Shown one piece after another: positions 41,791-54,440 of a stretch of DNA of 64,000 nt (position 1 is the first letter of the stretch; each line of letters opens with the position of its first letter). The stretch is from positions 284,018,397 to 284,082,396 of the forward strand of contig CM061062.1 of assembly GCA_030762895.1 (NCBI GenBank), in the 5' to 3' direction. This DNA is from Sophora flavescens (lineage: Eukaryota; Streptophyta; Magnoliopsida; Fabales; Fabaceae). Made by a program: the position numbers and the translations under genes. The notes beneath the pieces were generated by a model. The model was given only the letters and a program-made list of their open reading frames with translations, searched no databases and was not told the DNA's origin.

Positions 41791-42234
41791 AAAAAAATCA
41801 ATTTTTTTTTGTAATTCTTTATATATCTTTTACTAATGATGTTGTATAAATTTCTATTCATTTTTAAGACATTGTATTATGTTTATGAATAATTTAAACT
41901 TAATTTAGTGAAAATAAATTATAAATAAACTTTTAAGCACATATAAGTACAAAATTACAAAGAAGTAAAAGGGTCAGAAACTTAATAGTGCATAAATATA
42001 TATGAATCACAAATAAAAAGATATTAGTGTCACATATAGGAATACACCCAGCTGCAATTGTGATTCTAAAATAACGTCACATTGTCACCACTTAGAGATA
42101 CGTCTTCACTACAAAAAAAAAGAAAAAGATAAAAGTAAATAAATTAATAAATTTAAAATAATAATAATAATAATTAACAAATATATGAATCAAAGATAAT
42201 AAAAATTGAACTTACATGATACTAAACTAGTAAT

Positions 42235-42630
42235 TAGATTAATATATCAATATATATTTTATTTCCCTCTCAAATTTTCCCTCTCAAATTTTCCCTATAT
42301 TATTCCCAAATCTCAATTAATTTCCCACCTAAAATTTTTGATTAAAAAAAAAATTCCCATCTAAACTAGCCTTCAAAAAAAAAAACTTTAATATAAACTA
42401 GTAATTAGCAAAACACAGATAATCTAATTAATAATTACAGTAAATTATTTAATACAACAAATCAATTATTAGCATATAACTTGAACAATAAATACTAGCT
42501 AAACATATACTAAGCTAATAATTAGATTAATATATCAATATATATTTTATTTCCCTCTCAAATTTTCCCTATATTATTCCCAAATCTCAATTAATTTCCC
42601 ACCTAAAATTTTTTATTAAAAAAAAATTCC
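42235..42630. repeat. Direct duplication of about 110 bp, offset about 285 bp
   Basis: The text from attagattaatatatcaat to aatttcccacctaaaatttt occurs at about 42235-42345 and 42520-42620. The first copy has an extra ctcaaattttccct. Confidence 0.85.
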
Positions 42631-42639
42631 CCCCACCCA

Positions 42640-43130
42640 ATTCGGTCCCCACAACCCCACTCCCACTCCAACCCACACACACGCACGACCTCACCCATGG
42701 GGACTCACTCCACACTTTTATTTTTTCCCCAGACTGATATCTAAACTTAATTACCCATCCCTCTCTTGTCCCTCACCTTTTCTTCTTCCCCTGTCCCTCT
42801 CTCGTCCCTCACCTCTTCTTCTTCCCCTCCTCTGTTTCTTTTTTTTTCTTCATTTTTCTCCACATCAGAAGTTCCACACTCACTCAAGGCGACCCACCAG
42901 ACGACCCTCCCTCCTCCTCCGTCACTCGTCGGCGCCACGGCTACCCAGTACCCACCAGACGACCCATCACCCATGGCCATGGGCTCGCGGTTCGCGTTCG
43001 CCACTTCGCCCGCCCCAAAACCCAGATCGCGGCCCCCCTTGGCCCCTCCCCCCTCTCTCAGGCTCAGCCTCCCCTCTCTCTCTCAGGCTCCGCCTCACGA
43101 TCCACGGCCTCCACCTCACGGCCCTCCTCA
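42640..43130. other. CT-rich leader-like DNA split by CACTA 2
   Basis: CT/CA-rich, proline/serine-coding low-complexity DNA that continues at 55973 once the CACTA element is removed. It resembles a 5' untranslated region or another element's end. No credible protein. Confidence 0.4.
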
Positions 43131-43149
43131 CACTAGTGGAAAATATACA

Positions 43150-43430
43150 TTAGACGGTAAAGGTTTACGTCAGTTAACCAAAAGCTAGACGTTAAAAAGG
43201 AGGCGGTGGCAGTTTTGTAAATATCAGAGTTCATTAATTCAATTTTAACGTCAGTTGTTTTAATGACTGACGTTAAAAGTGAAGTGACTCACTTTTAACT
43301 TCAGTTCAATAAAGAACTGACGTTAAAAGTGAACATTTTAACGTCAGTTCTATAAAGAACTGACGTTAAAAGTAAGTCACTTCACTTTTAACGTCAGTCC
43401 TTACATCAACAGACGTTAAATGTTATTTTA
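43150..43430. repeat. Left subterminal repeats of CACTA 2
   Basis: Alternating AACGTCAGTT and AACTGACGTTAAAAGT motifs that pair as short hairpins. Variant clusters with a ccgacgttaaaag core follow at 44310-44590 and 45475-45700. Confidence 0.85.
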
Positions 43431-43603
43431 ATAATTTTTTTTATCTAGTATACGATCCCTTCCACATTGCCTTCCTCAAAGTTTCAGTTTCACATGAATT
43501 GCTTTGATGTTTTGTGTTTCTGTTTTGAAAACTATAAGTTGAATCAATAACCCAAACCGGATCTCATTCATGAAGTAATCGTATATGACTGATCGATCTG
43601 AGA

Positions 43604-43696
43604 AGATTGAAAGGGTTTAAAATCCTATAAAAAGTTACATTGAAAGGGTTTAAAATCCTATAAAAAGTTACATTGAAAGGGTTTAAAATCCTAAAA
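43604..43696 (+). repeat. Three tandem 33-bp units
   Basis: Two full copies and one partial copy of ttgaaagggtttaaaatcct plus ataaaaagttaca. Confidence 0.92.
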
Positions 43697-43954
43697 CATT
43701 AAAGACTACAATCCCATCGTAGAGTTTTATGAAATATGCCAAAGGGAAAACTATACTCCGAAGACCTCGTAAAACTGGGGGGCATGAGAGAGCTCAAGAG
43801 AGAGGCAAAAACAGGTGCACTAGATCTGTTTCAAGCAAAGGCAAGTGGTTCAAGAGACTTTCAAGACGGTCACTTGCCGCCAAAGCCGAGGTTTTGGAAC
43901 TGTGACCCCGAGCACCCGATTAGCCCTCCAAAGCTGATTCTCCTGAAGGTGATA

Positions 43955-45465
43955 AGGTGAGCAACTCACATAATGTAATTTACTCGGACTTATCACCCAT
44001 GTAATGTAATTTACTCAAACTCAGAAGTTGTTTGACCATTAAGACAAAGACCTTTGAGTCTAGGAATAGGAAGAAAGAGTGATGAAGTTAATCTCCACTA
44101 CAGAGCCATATTGTGAAGCGAGAAAATTAAAAGGATGGAAGGAAGCTATTTATAGGAGCAGGGGATGAAGTTACTAAGCTATTCTCGATTTTCTTGAAAA
44201 CTTACCTATAAACTTAATGCTCATTAAGAGGATTGAGTTACAAGGTGCATGGGTAAGTAGCACAAAGATACCAAAGGAATGAATGTTTTTGCAGATATCT
44301 ATACACTTTTTAACGCCGCTTTTAAAAAACCGACGTTAAAAGTGTTTTTCAAATAAAAATATTAATTGTTAACGCCGCTTTTTTATAAAACCGACGTTAA
44401 AAGTTTGATTTTTACTTGATTAAATAAACAATGGCGTAAATAATCCTATATATTATAAACGTGCAGAATGAATATTGGCATTAATGTAATTAATATACGG
44501 AACTTGGCAGTCATCAATTAAGTTGACGTTAAAAATGAGGTGGTGGGTAAACTATTTGGCGTCGAGTTCTATAAATAACTCGACGTAAATAATTATGAAA
44601 CTCATTTGATTGGTTGTCATGTCCCTGTTGTCCCTCTTAACGCAGATCACTCCATATAGTACTCGCAGTTTATTTCTAAACCTTTTTTTTATACAAGTTT
44701 ATTTTTAATTTTTATTAATTAGCTTGAATTAGTAAACAAATTATTGTGCAAATTAAAATAAATAAACACTTAACATAAAACAAGTTATATGTATAATCAA
44801 ATCGTATGACATTGAAGCGATTCATAAGTTAAAATTACATGATTAAAAGATAAAAAATTTCTGCAACATAGCCCTAAAATATAAAAAAGTTTCTGCATCA
44901 ACATCATTTTCTTCTCAATATCACATCGAAAACTCCAATGGATGCATCACCTCCCTCACTTGAATTCCAAGATGCAAAGTAAATCCTCAGTCACTAGCAA
45001 CGAAAGCAAAGTGAAATGGATCTTTGCATCTTTCTTCTTCAGTGGAGTTCCTTGATGCATCATCTTGAATCCACAATCACTTGCTTCCAAAGCAAAGTGA
45101 AAGGGATGACGGGGATGAAATAAAGTGAGAGAATCACATTACGTGATTCACCCAACCTTAATATCCATGTAATGTGATTTACTCAAACTCAGAAGTTGTT
45201 TGACCATTAAGACAAAGACCTTCGAGTCTAGGAATAGGAAGAAAGAGCGATGAAGTTAATCTCCACGGCAGAGCCATATTGTGAAGCAGAAAATTAATTA
45301 AAAGGATGGAAGGAAGCTATTTATAGGAGCAGTGGATGAAGTTACTAAGTTATTCTGATTTTCTTGAAAACTTATCTATAAACTTAATGCTCATTAAGAG
45401 GATTAGGTACAAAGGTGAATGGGTAAGTAGCACAGTAGTCAAGGGAATGAATGTTTTTGCAGAAA
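43955..45465 (+). repeat. Direct duplication inside CACTA 2 (about 330 bp twice)
   Basis: Copies at about 43965-44300 and 45125-45465 share long stretches such as gaagttgtttgaccattaag and ggatggaaggaagctattta. Each carries a CTATTTATAGG TATA-like site and is followed by a cluster of subterminal-type repeats. The copies differ by small indels. The DNA between them (44.6-45.1 kb) has no gene. Confidence 0.85.
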
Positions 45466-46284
45466 CTAATAAACCTTTAACGTCCGTTGTGTAATACAAC
45501 TGACGTAAGAAGTTGTGAGTATTTTTATTATCAGTTTCTTAATACAACTTACGTTAAATATATGACCTTTAATGTCAATTATTACTAACAACTGACGTAA
45601 TAAGTGTGAGAGTTTTTAACGTCCGTTTATTAAGACAACTGACGTTCAATATATGATCTTCAACGTCAGGTTTTACCAAAAACTGACGTAAAATGTTGTT
45701 TTATTTTAATTATAACGTTTACCCCCGCACGCCTTCTCCACTTCTCTGTATGTCTTTTCTCTTTTCATCACGCTCAACCCTCACTCTCGCTCTCACTCTG
45801 CCCTAATCGCGAGCTCATCTCCACCGCAACCACCGCGAGGGCTTCTTCGCCACCACCGTGAGGTACACTCTTAACCCCTAACTCTGTCTTTCCCGCTCAT
45901 TCTTTGCAATAACTTGACATCTCTCTTTCCCCTGGCCTTCCCGCGCACTAACTCTCCTTGTCCCTCTCGCTCTCGCTAACCACATCGAACGTTGGCCACC
46001 ACTCGAGCTTCCCCCCACCACGCGAGCGCCTATTTCTGGTGAGTATTTTATTAGGGCAAATTTTTTTATTCACGGTTTTGAGTGCATGCATGTTGCTCTC
46101 ACTGGTTTGAAATCGTAGTCTCGAGAGTTGAAACTTGAAACCGTGAGTTTGAGTTGTTTGGAATGTCTCTATTTTTGGTTTTGAGTGTATGTTGAAACTG
46201 TAGTCTCAGTAGTTGTAACTTTAAACCGTGAGTTTGAGTTGTTTGGAATGTCTCTATTTTTGGTTTTGAGTGCATGTTGCTCTG

Positions 46285-46405
46285 CTGGTTGATCTGTCAC
46301 GGCCGTGATGCTCATCACGGCTAGGCCGTGATCGGTTCTGCCTATGAGGGTCTGGTTCAGTTGGCACGTTACGGCCGTGATGGACATCACGGCCAGACCG
46401 TGACC
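46285..46405 (-). repeat. Palindromic TCACGGCC modules, reversed copy in CACTA 2
   Basis: Two modules that, on the - strand, match the 4669-4955 cluster including the spacer around agctgaaccagaccctca and ggcagaact. They lie in the leader/intron region upstream of the TNPA-like gene. Confidence 0.8.
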
Positions 46406-47551
46406 AGTGCTTGGCAATCTTCAAAAACTATAGTTTTCAATCTCCCGTATTGTCCTTATATTGGATATATAGATGTTTTGTATATCTACAAGACCTATCT
46501 AGTTATTTTTATTTATACTTCTGTATTTATTTTGAGTTATAACCTATGTTAATACATATATATTGTTTCTGAACAGGCATACATATGGATCAGTCAGATA
46601 GCCCACATGCACGGGAGGACACTGTGGGGGTTTCGCAGGACCCGATCACGCCTACGCCTGATTCTAGTGTAAGTTTACATTTTATATACTATCTTTTGTC
46701 CTTTTTGTTAATGTAAGTTTATAATGTTACAACCCTCTATTTTATCATTTTTTTGTCCATACAGACATCACAGGCTCATAGGAAACGGGGTAGAGGAGCC
46801 ACCTCGTTGAAGAAACTAGAGAAGGACAGGCAGAGCGGACAGAAGCTTGAGGTGTCCTTCGATGCTAATCTAAATGCCCAGGGACCCCGTGCTAAAGAAT
46901 TTAATAAGTGGGTGTTTCTACAAGTGAAGCAGCACGTAAGCATCAACTACAACCACTGAAATGACGTTCCACAGAACGTTAAGGATCAGATTTGGGAGGC
47001 TATCACGGTATTTTACCTTTACATTCGTTTGATTTACATTATTAGATAATTATCCGAGTTATAATCCACCCAGTTGTTATATATGTATCTAATGTGTAGG
47101 TAGCTTGGACTGTGCCAAATGACGAGGATCATCGTCATAAATGTATGAAAATGGCATCAAAGTGTTGGAATGGGTTCAAGCATGATCTTACCAGGTACTA
47201 TGTATCTGGGAAGAAGCGGCTTGATAAAATGTTCTCGGATTATCCCTGGATTGATCAGGATACTTGGGATATGTTTGCCAGGAGTCGACAGGATGGAGAA
47301 TTTCAGGTTGGTTGATTAAGTTAATTTTGTATGCTTATTATAGATCATTTAACTGTATTTAATTATGTGTTTTTGTTTGAATAGGCTAAGGCAAATAAGG
47401 GTCGGCAGAATCAGGTGAAGAACGTCCACCGCCACACCATGTCTCAGGGTGGGTACCAGACTCGGATCCAGCAGATGATGGCGGATAGGCTGAGGGCGAA
47501 GCAGGAAGAGCACTTTGCTAGGATTGAAAGAGGAGAGGTGCCTGAGGGCAC

Positions 47552-49078
47552 TGTTGTGACTCCGGCAAGTGTACCGGGTCGTCGCAAGTAATAAAAACAC
47601 GGTAAGAATTTACCGAGGTCGAACTCAGGGATTGGGCTACCAATTCGACTAATCAGCGGGAAATCCGATACGTTGGTCAAGTGAGAAAAGTGGTTGAGAG
47701 AGAGATTATGATCAAAATTTCAAGTAACAAATAGATTAAAACTAAGGTGATTAAATTCAGAATTTAAAGTATCCAAGGTCTCAAATCCACCTACCCAATC
47801 ATGTATAGTACCCAAGTGATGATGTATTCCTCCCTAAGTTCAATTATAATGTCAACCGGGACCCCCAATTTCTCCTATATCCACTGTCGTGCTCAATAGG
47901 ACGTATTCGACGATTGAATTAATTACTTACTAGGTCTCATAATCCTAATCTCGAATTCTATTAAACCTTGTTCCCTATATGGTTGCACTAATCAAATAAT
48001 TCCACGGTCGTGCTCATTATTCAATTAATGATTCCAATTCAAGTTCTAAAACGCGACTCGCCGTTCGGCCTCAAACACGTTAACTAGTTAATCACGTAAC
48101 ACATATGATCAACGCAATCAAATCAGAATTGGAAAACATTCATAATAGAAGGGGAGAAAAACATACATCACAAGAACACTACACCGCCATGGGTGGCTTC
48201 ATTGATCCCTCGGACGAGGGGATTAGTTCCTCATGCTCATAGACAAACAATCGGACATAATCTCCATAATAATAAACTAAAAGAAGAAAGGAAAAGAGAA
48301 GGGAGACGCAGCTCCAGAAACAAGGATTCGCACTCCTGATCTAAACAAGTGGCTAACAACTTGATATCTAATTCTGATCTGAGACAGCCTTTAAATAAGG
48401 ATTCTGTTTCTCGCCAGCTCGCGGGGCGAGCTTACTCTCGCGACGCGAATTTTAGTATTGGCGCGCTTTAAATTTTGGATTTTCGCGAGGCGATGGTGTG
48501 TTCGCGGGGCGAGTCTTCCAACTTCAATCTGTCACAGCCGTGACATTCATCACGGCTAGGCCGTGATGGTCTCTGTCTTCCAGGGTCTTCAGTATCTCGC
48601 GAGGCGAACTGTCTCTCGCGGGGCGAGACTTCAAACCTCAATTTGTCACAGCCGTGACCTTAATCACGGCTATGCCGTGATAGTCTCTGTCTTGCAGGTC
48701 TTCAGACTCTCGCGGGGCGAGAATATTTTCGCGTGGCGATCAAGAAATGTTGACTTTTGCTGCTTTGTTGACCTTCAGTCTCGCGAGGCGAGCATACACT
48801 CACTGGGGGCGAGTGTCTCCGACTGCAATTTCCACTATTTCTTGGCTTTCCTTGACTCCCGGAGCTTCACTTATTGACCTGAAAACACAAAAAGTAACCA
48901 AAAGCATAATTCTATCCAAAATAAGCTAAAAACTACACAAAAGACGCAAAACGAGTCAAAGTCCAACTTAGGAACAAAACAAGGCAAAATTTGGGCGAAA
49001 ACGAGAGTGAACTCGACTAATTGGCACATAAACCCTAGTTCATCTAGTCATAAAACTAGATAAGCCAGAGGCTTATCA
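47552..49078 (-). repeat. 3' LTR of the Athila-like element
   Basis: 1527 bp. It includes tcgcggggcgag repeats and two TCACGGC palindromic modules (about 48525-48690). Confidence 0.95.
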
Positions 49079-50458
49079 AAACACCCCAAACTTAAACCTT
49101 GCTTGTCCCCAAGCAAGCTTAAAACTCAGAAACGACTCAAGACTTGGCAAGCCTAAAGGAATCAATCGATTTCGCACAAATTTAATGCAATCAAAACAGT
49201 TTTTCTCCAATGATCTCCCCCCTTATATTAACGTAATCCCCACATTCATTTACTTTAAACATTTGAGAACTTCATCATTCATGCAATCATTAATCTAAGT
49301 TGAGGTTCAGAGTCACACACAAAAAGAAGATCACCAATTTCAAACAATTGCCTTCCTCACAAGGGTATGTAAAATTTCACTCATTCGCTCAAATTCGTCT
49401 AGGCTTTCAACTTTTTCACTCAATTTCACTTATCAAGAGCACTTCCCATGAATTTGATTTTCATCTCAAAAATGGTTCCCACGAACACATGCATGCAACA
49501 TCAGAAGGTCTTTTAAAGGTTGTAATGAGGCCTGGCTCAAGGTAAGATATTCAAAGGATAGAGGTTAAGTCCCTAGGATTAATGAGAGCATGAAACTAAT
49601 ATCACAACAATTGAATTCACTCTCATATTATTCTCTTCCTTGCATTTGGTGGCTACACACCTCTTCCTTTTTATATTTATTTTTCTTTGCCCTTTTTGGC
49701 ACATATTCAATGCTTTTCATCACCTTTTTTTTTTTCAAGCCTTCGGCCCTTACTTCCGTTTTTATTTTTCTCAACTATGATTCATGAACTTGTAGCCACC
49801 CCAAACTTAGTTCCACAACAATACTCACAAAGCTCAAATTCCATACTCTCCTAAATCCTAGGATAGGGGAAAATCATGGTTTTTCTGAGTTAATGGCTTG
49901 TAATGTAAGGTCATCAAGAACAATAGGCTTCAAGGCTCAATGTGGCTAACTAGGGATCATTCATCAAGGTTGGTTCAATTTATGGTCAAGTAGTTAATTC
50001 AAAGAAAATTGCCTAAATCATTTGATGCAACACATAAACATGCAAACCATGAAGAGATTCAAGCAAATTCGGAAAAGTGCAACTTAACAGTGATTCACAC
50101 ATTCAAAAAAAAAAGAGTTGGAGGCTCCAATCCTCACCTGGACATGTTGCAAATTGTTTGCCCGAGATACAATTCCTAGTGTGTGCACCCCCCTCACCCC
50201 AAACTTATCATAAATCAAGTAATCACAATAAAATTCTCAAAGTTTAGTTTTCAATTTTTAAGTGGGGATAAACTTTTCTAATTTCAGAACTTAGGGGAAA
50301 TCATCAATGGTCAAATAATTCATGCAATTAATCTAGCTCAATCTAATTAAAATCCAACAAGCTTGCCGACACGACATTTCATACAAAAACTCTTGATCTT
50401 CTCAAATTATTCAAGAGTGACAAACAAAAACAAAAACAAAAACAAAACAAAACAGAAG

Positions 50459-51631
50459 TTAGGATAAAAGAGGGATACCTAGCTTGGGTTGCCTCCCAAG
50501 AAGCGCTTGTTTAACGTCCCGAGCCTGACTTATTAAGAAGCATCCACCTGGATCCCATAGTCTGTGGTACAGAGGCCAAGAGATGCTCATCATGTGAGAT
50601 CCTCCACCCGGATCCCATGGTTTATGAAGTGGCCCTCGCAGGAGCAATACGACTCCATCCATACTTCCACCAAGCCTGAGTGTGAAAACTCCATTGACCT
50701 CCGTACTGATGAACTCACTTCCTCTCGGGCCAAATGGTGTCTTCACGAGGAAGTGTGCCAGACAATTGGGAGGGTCTATCTTACCGGTGTCCACACATGC
50801 ATGCAAGCCAACATATTTATTTAACGCATCAAAATCAGGTTGCTTGGCAAGCATGGTGAAATCCTCTGCCATTTTATCTTCATTTTGTTCTCTACCTCCT
50901 TGCTCCGGTGCCTTGTCCCTTGCCAACTCCTCTTCCTCTGGTTGCTCTTCCTCATCATGTGGTTGTTCCGGGACCTTATCGCTTGTCAATTCCTTTTCCT
51001 CCGGTTGTACTTCCTCAACATGTGGTAGTTCTTCCTCAACTCCCTGAGAACTAGTTACATCCCAGTCATATCCCAACACCCCACTGCTTCTAGTTGTTGT
51101 GGCATTGCATTGGTTCTTAGGGTCGTTCTCGGTATCAACTGGGAAAGTCTCTGGGGGATGCTCATTTAGTTGCCTTGCGAGTTAGGCAATCTGCATCTCT
51201 AGATTCTGAAGTGCCATCCCTGTATGAGTTGCCAACTTGTCAACTGACGCATTCACTTTCTCTAAAGCTGTGCCTGTAAAGGTTGACAACTTCTCAACTG
51301 TCGCGGTCATCTTCTCAAAGGCCAGCTCCCACGGTTGTCTTCCACCATTCTGTTGAGGTTGTTGTTGCCAATTTTGTTGAGGTTGTGGTTGCCAGGCTAG
51401 ACCATCGTCAGCATTACCCCAAGCGAAATCCGGATGGTCTCTACTCATATCACCCCAATACTGATTCTGACTCTGATAGTTGTTCTGGGGCACGCTGTCA
51501 TTATGCCATGGTTCCACATATACTTGAGGGAAGTAGAACGGACAACTCCAAGTGTCATGGTTCCCATCACAATATTCGCAACCCGGAAGCATTCCTTCGT
51601 GTACCTCGCATACAAAACAAGGCAAGACCAA
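50459..51631 (-). pseudogene. Gag-like and linker fragments of the Athila-like element
   Basis: 51182-51631 encodes a zinc-knuckle-like CEYCDGNHDTWSC and a Gln/Asn-rich tail ending in heptads, like the C-terminus of Athila gag. 50459-51079 encodes an acidic Glu/Pro-rich stretch and then sequence typical of the region after pol, ending near LLGRQPKLG. Between and beyond them no protease, RT or integrase is seen, and 49079-50458 is non-coding. Confidence 0.6.
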
Positions 51632-51747
51632 GTGGAATCAAAGAAGTAGAGAGATAGTAATAAATAAAAATAAAATTAAAAATAAAAGAAAAATAACTTA
51701 ACCAAATAATCAAACTTCCCTAAAATCAGAAAAATTGGTTGTGCCAA

Positions 51748-51765
51748 TCCCCGGCAACGGTGCCA
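51748..51765 (-). other. Primer-binding site of the Athila-like element
   Basis: TGGCACCGTTGCCGGGGA on the - strand, 6 bp inside the LTR. Confidence 0.85.
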
Positions 51766-51771
51766 AAAACT

Positions 51772-53298
51772 TGTTGGTGACTCCGGCAAGTGTACAGGGT
51801 CGTCGCAAGTAATAAAAACACGGTAAGAATTTACCGAGGTCGAACTCAGGGATTGGGATACCAATTCGACTAATCCGCGGGAAATCCGATACGTTTGGTC
51901 AAGCGAAGAAAGTGGTTGAGAGAGAAGATAGGATTATCGCAAATTGAGTAACAAATCGATTAAAGCTAAGGTGTTAAAATTCAGAAATTAAAATATCCAA
52001 GGTCTCAAATCCACCTACCCAATCATGTATAGTACCCAAGTGATGATGTATTCCTCCCTAAGTTCAATTATAATGTCAACCGGGACCCCCAAATTCTCCT
52101 ATATCCACTCTCGTGCTCAATAGGACGTATTCGACGATTGGATTAATTACTTGTTCTGTCTCATAACCCTAATCTCGAATTCTATTAAACCTTGTTCCCT
52201 ATATGGTTGCACTAATCAAATAAATCCACGGTCGTGCTCATTATTCAATTAATGATTCCAATTCAAGTTCTAAAACGCGACTCGCCGTTCGGCCTCAAAC
52301 ACGTTAACTAGTTAATCACGCAACACATATGATCAACGCAATCAAAACAGAATTGGAAAACATTCATAAGAGAAGGGGAGAAACACATACATCACAAGAA
52401 CACTACACCGCCATGGGTGGCTTCATTGATCCCTCGGACGAGGGGATTAGTTCCTCATGCTCATAGACAAACAATCGGACATAATCTCCATAATAATAAA
52501 CTAAAAGAAGAAAGGAAAAGAGAAGGGAGACGCAGCTCCAGAAACAAGGATTCGCACTCCTGATCTAAACAAGTGGCTAACAACTTGATATCTAATTCTG
52601 ATCTGAGACAGCCTTTAAATAAGGATTCTGTTTCTCGCCAGCTCGCGGGGCGAGCTTACTCTCGCGACGCGAATTTTAGTATTGGCGCGCTTTAAATTTT
52701 GGATTTTCGCGAGGCGATGGTGTGTTCGCGGGCGAGTCTTCCAACTTCAATCTGTCACAGTAGTGACATTCATCACGGCTAGGCCGTGATGGTCTCTGTC
52801 TTCCAGGGTCTTCGATATCTCGCGAGGCGAATCGTCTCTCGCGGGCGAGACTTCAAACCTCAATTTGTCACGATCGTGACCTTAATCACGGCTAAGCCGT
52901 GATAGTCTCTCTTGCTTGGTCTTGAGACTCTCGCGGGGCGAGAATATTTTCGCGTGGCGATCAAGAAATGTTGACTTTTGCTGCTTTGTTGACCTTCGCC
53001 TCGCGGCGAGAGCATACACTCGCGGGGCGAGTGTCTCCAGAATTGCAATTTCCACTATTTCTTGGCTTTCCTTGACTCCCGGAGCTTCACTTATTGACCT
53101 GAAAACACAAAAAGCAACCAAAAGCATAATTCTATCCAAAATAAGCTAAAAACTACACAAAAGACGCAAAACGAGTCAAAGTCCAACTTAGGAACAAAAC
53201 AAGGCAAAATTTGGGCGAAAACGAGAGTGAACTCGACTAATTGGCACATAAACCCTAGTTCATCTTGTCATAAAACTAGATAAGCCAGAGGCTTATCA
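51772..53298 (-). repeat. 5' LTR of the Athila-like element
   Basis: 1527 bp, close to the other LTR by eye, with scattered substitutions and compensating small indels in the GC-rich part (52630-53040). Confidence 0.95.
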
Positions 53299-54440
53299 GG
53301 CACACCATCAAGTCCTCTGTCGGACAACGACCGCGAGGATGTCTGGTTAGCCGGCCGCATGACAAAGGCGGGATCTTTTAAAGTTGATGCCACTCGCGAA
53401 GTGGCAGATAAGATTGTAAGTAAATAATTAACTTGATTTCAATTGATATTTGTATAGATATTTGCAACACTTTTCACTTGCACGTTTTTTCATTTTTTTT
53501 CATTGTAGATGGATCTTAAAGCAAAATCCTCCCAGGGCGCATTCGTCCCTTCTGGACGGCAGGACGTCTTGATGACTGCTCTAGGCAAGAAAGACCATCC
53601 TGGTCGGGTTCTCGGTGTTCCTGGGAACGTGACCATCAAACAATATTATGGCAAGTCTGCTTCACGAAAGCGGGTGGTCAATGAAGCATCAATTTTGGCT
53701 GACATTACTCAGCACCTCATGTCCAACCCAGATATTACAACACATCTGGTGCAAGGCTTAATAGCCAACCCGAAATTCAAGCAGGCACTTGCCAGAGAGC
53801 TTTCCTCCGTCGGTACATCCCAGGACACCGCAAGGCTTGCCAACGCTTCACATGTGAGCACAAAAGAGAGTTTTAGTATGACACATGTGGAGGATGATGA
53901 GTTGGCAGCTAGGGAGCGGGAGTTGGAAGTCCAGCGCCATGAGCATGAGTTGGAAATGAAAAGGCGTGAGCTTGAGTTGGACTCCAAACGACGTGAGCTC
54001 GAAATGTTAGCAAAGGTATTTATTCATTATTAATGTCCAAATTAGTCAAATAATTACTTGTGTTTTTTTAATTATCAAAAACTTATATATTTTATTTTTC
54101 CTAAACTGAAGGCCAAGTCGACGTCGGTGTCGCTGTCACCTATCACTCGTTTGTTCTCACTTGGTGAGGATTATGCGTTTGAGATTTTTGAATGTCCATT
54201 GGATCACGATGGATGGGTGGCACGCCCAGATCAACAGAGGATATTTTCCTTCGTTGGTGACGATCTCGGGAACGCCTGCAGAAATAACGTCTGGATGAAC
54301 AGCAATGTCATCGCCTACGTGCACGTAAGTTAATTTTAATTTTATAACTTATTTATTTTTGGTATTTTTCCATTTAATAATTTATTTTAATTTCAATATA
54401 TATATTATGTAATTAACATCCACACCTTTTCATATCTTAG

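Larger units (their letters stand above)
47552..53298 (-). mobile_element. Non-autonomous Athila-like LTR retrotransposon (LARD-type), 5747 bp, nested in CACTA 2
   Basis: Two LTRs of equal length (47552-49078 and 51772-53298, 1527 bp each) run TGTTG to TTATCA on the + strand. Target duplication GGCAC at 47547-47551 and 53299-53303. Read on the - strand, the primer-binding site TGGCACCGTTGCCGGGGA (51748-51765) is one mismatch from the Asp-tRNA type, and the polypurine tract AAGTTTGGGGTGTTTT precedes the other LTR. The interior has only gag-like scraps and no pol. It interrupts exon 4 of the CACTA gene. Confidence 0.95.
46585..54324 (+). pseudogene. CACTA TNPA-like (Transposase_24) protein, exons 1-6, split by a nested LTR element
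   Basis: Exons: 46585-46668, 46765-47007, 47100-47306, 47385-47551 joined across the insertion to 53304-53415, 53509-54015 and 54112-54324. All introns are GT-AG and the phases fit. The N-terminal half (RGRGATSLKKLEK, VPQNVKDQIWEAI, KRLDKMFSDYPWIDQDTWDMF) matches the Ptta/En/Spm plant transposase domain PF03004, the DNA-binding partner in CACTA transposition. A coiled coil follows (exon 5, ELAARERELEVQRHEHELE). In exon 2 a TGA at 46957-46959 replaces the Trp before NDVPQN, so the gene was already damaged, or relies on another start, apart from the insertion. Confidence 0.82.

Noticed and set aside
42107..42122. cactacaaaaaaaaa resembling a CACTA terminus
   Set aside because: No subterminal repeats and no partner end with a matching 3-bp duplication were found.
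43604..43696. Possible CRISPR-like repeat cluster
   Set aside because: Three tandem units without spacers in a plant nuclear transposon; a simple tandem repeat.
50564..51047. + strand frames across the Athila-like interior
   Set aside because: The element reads on the - strand (primer site, polypurine tract and gag-like knuckle); these are shadows.
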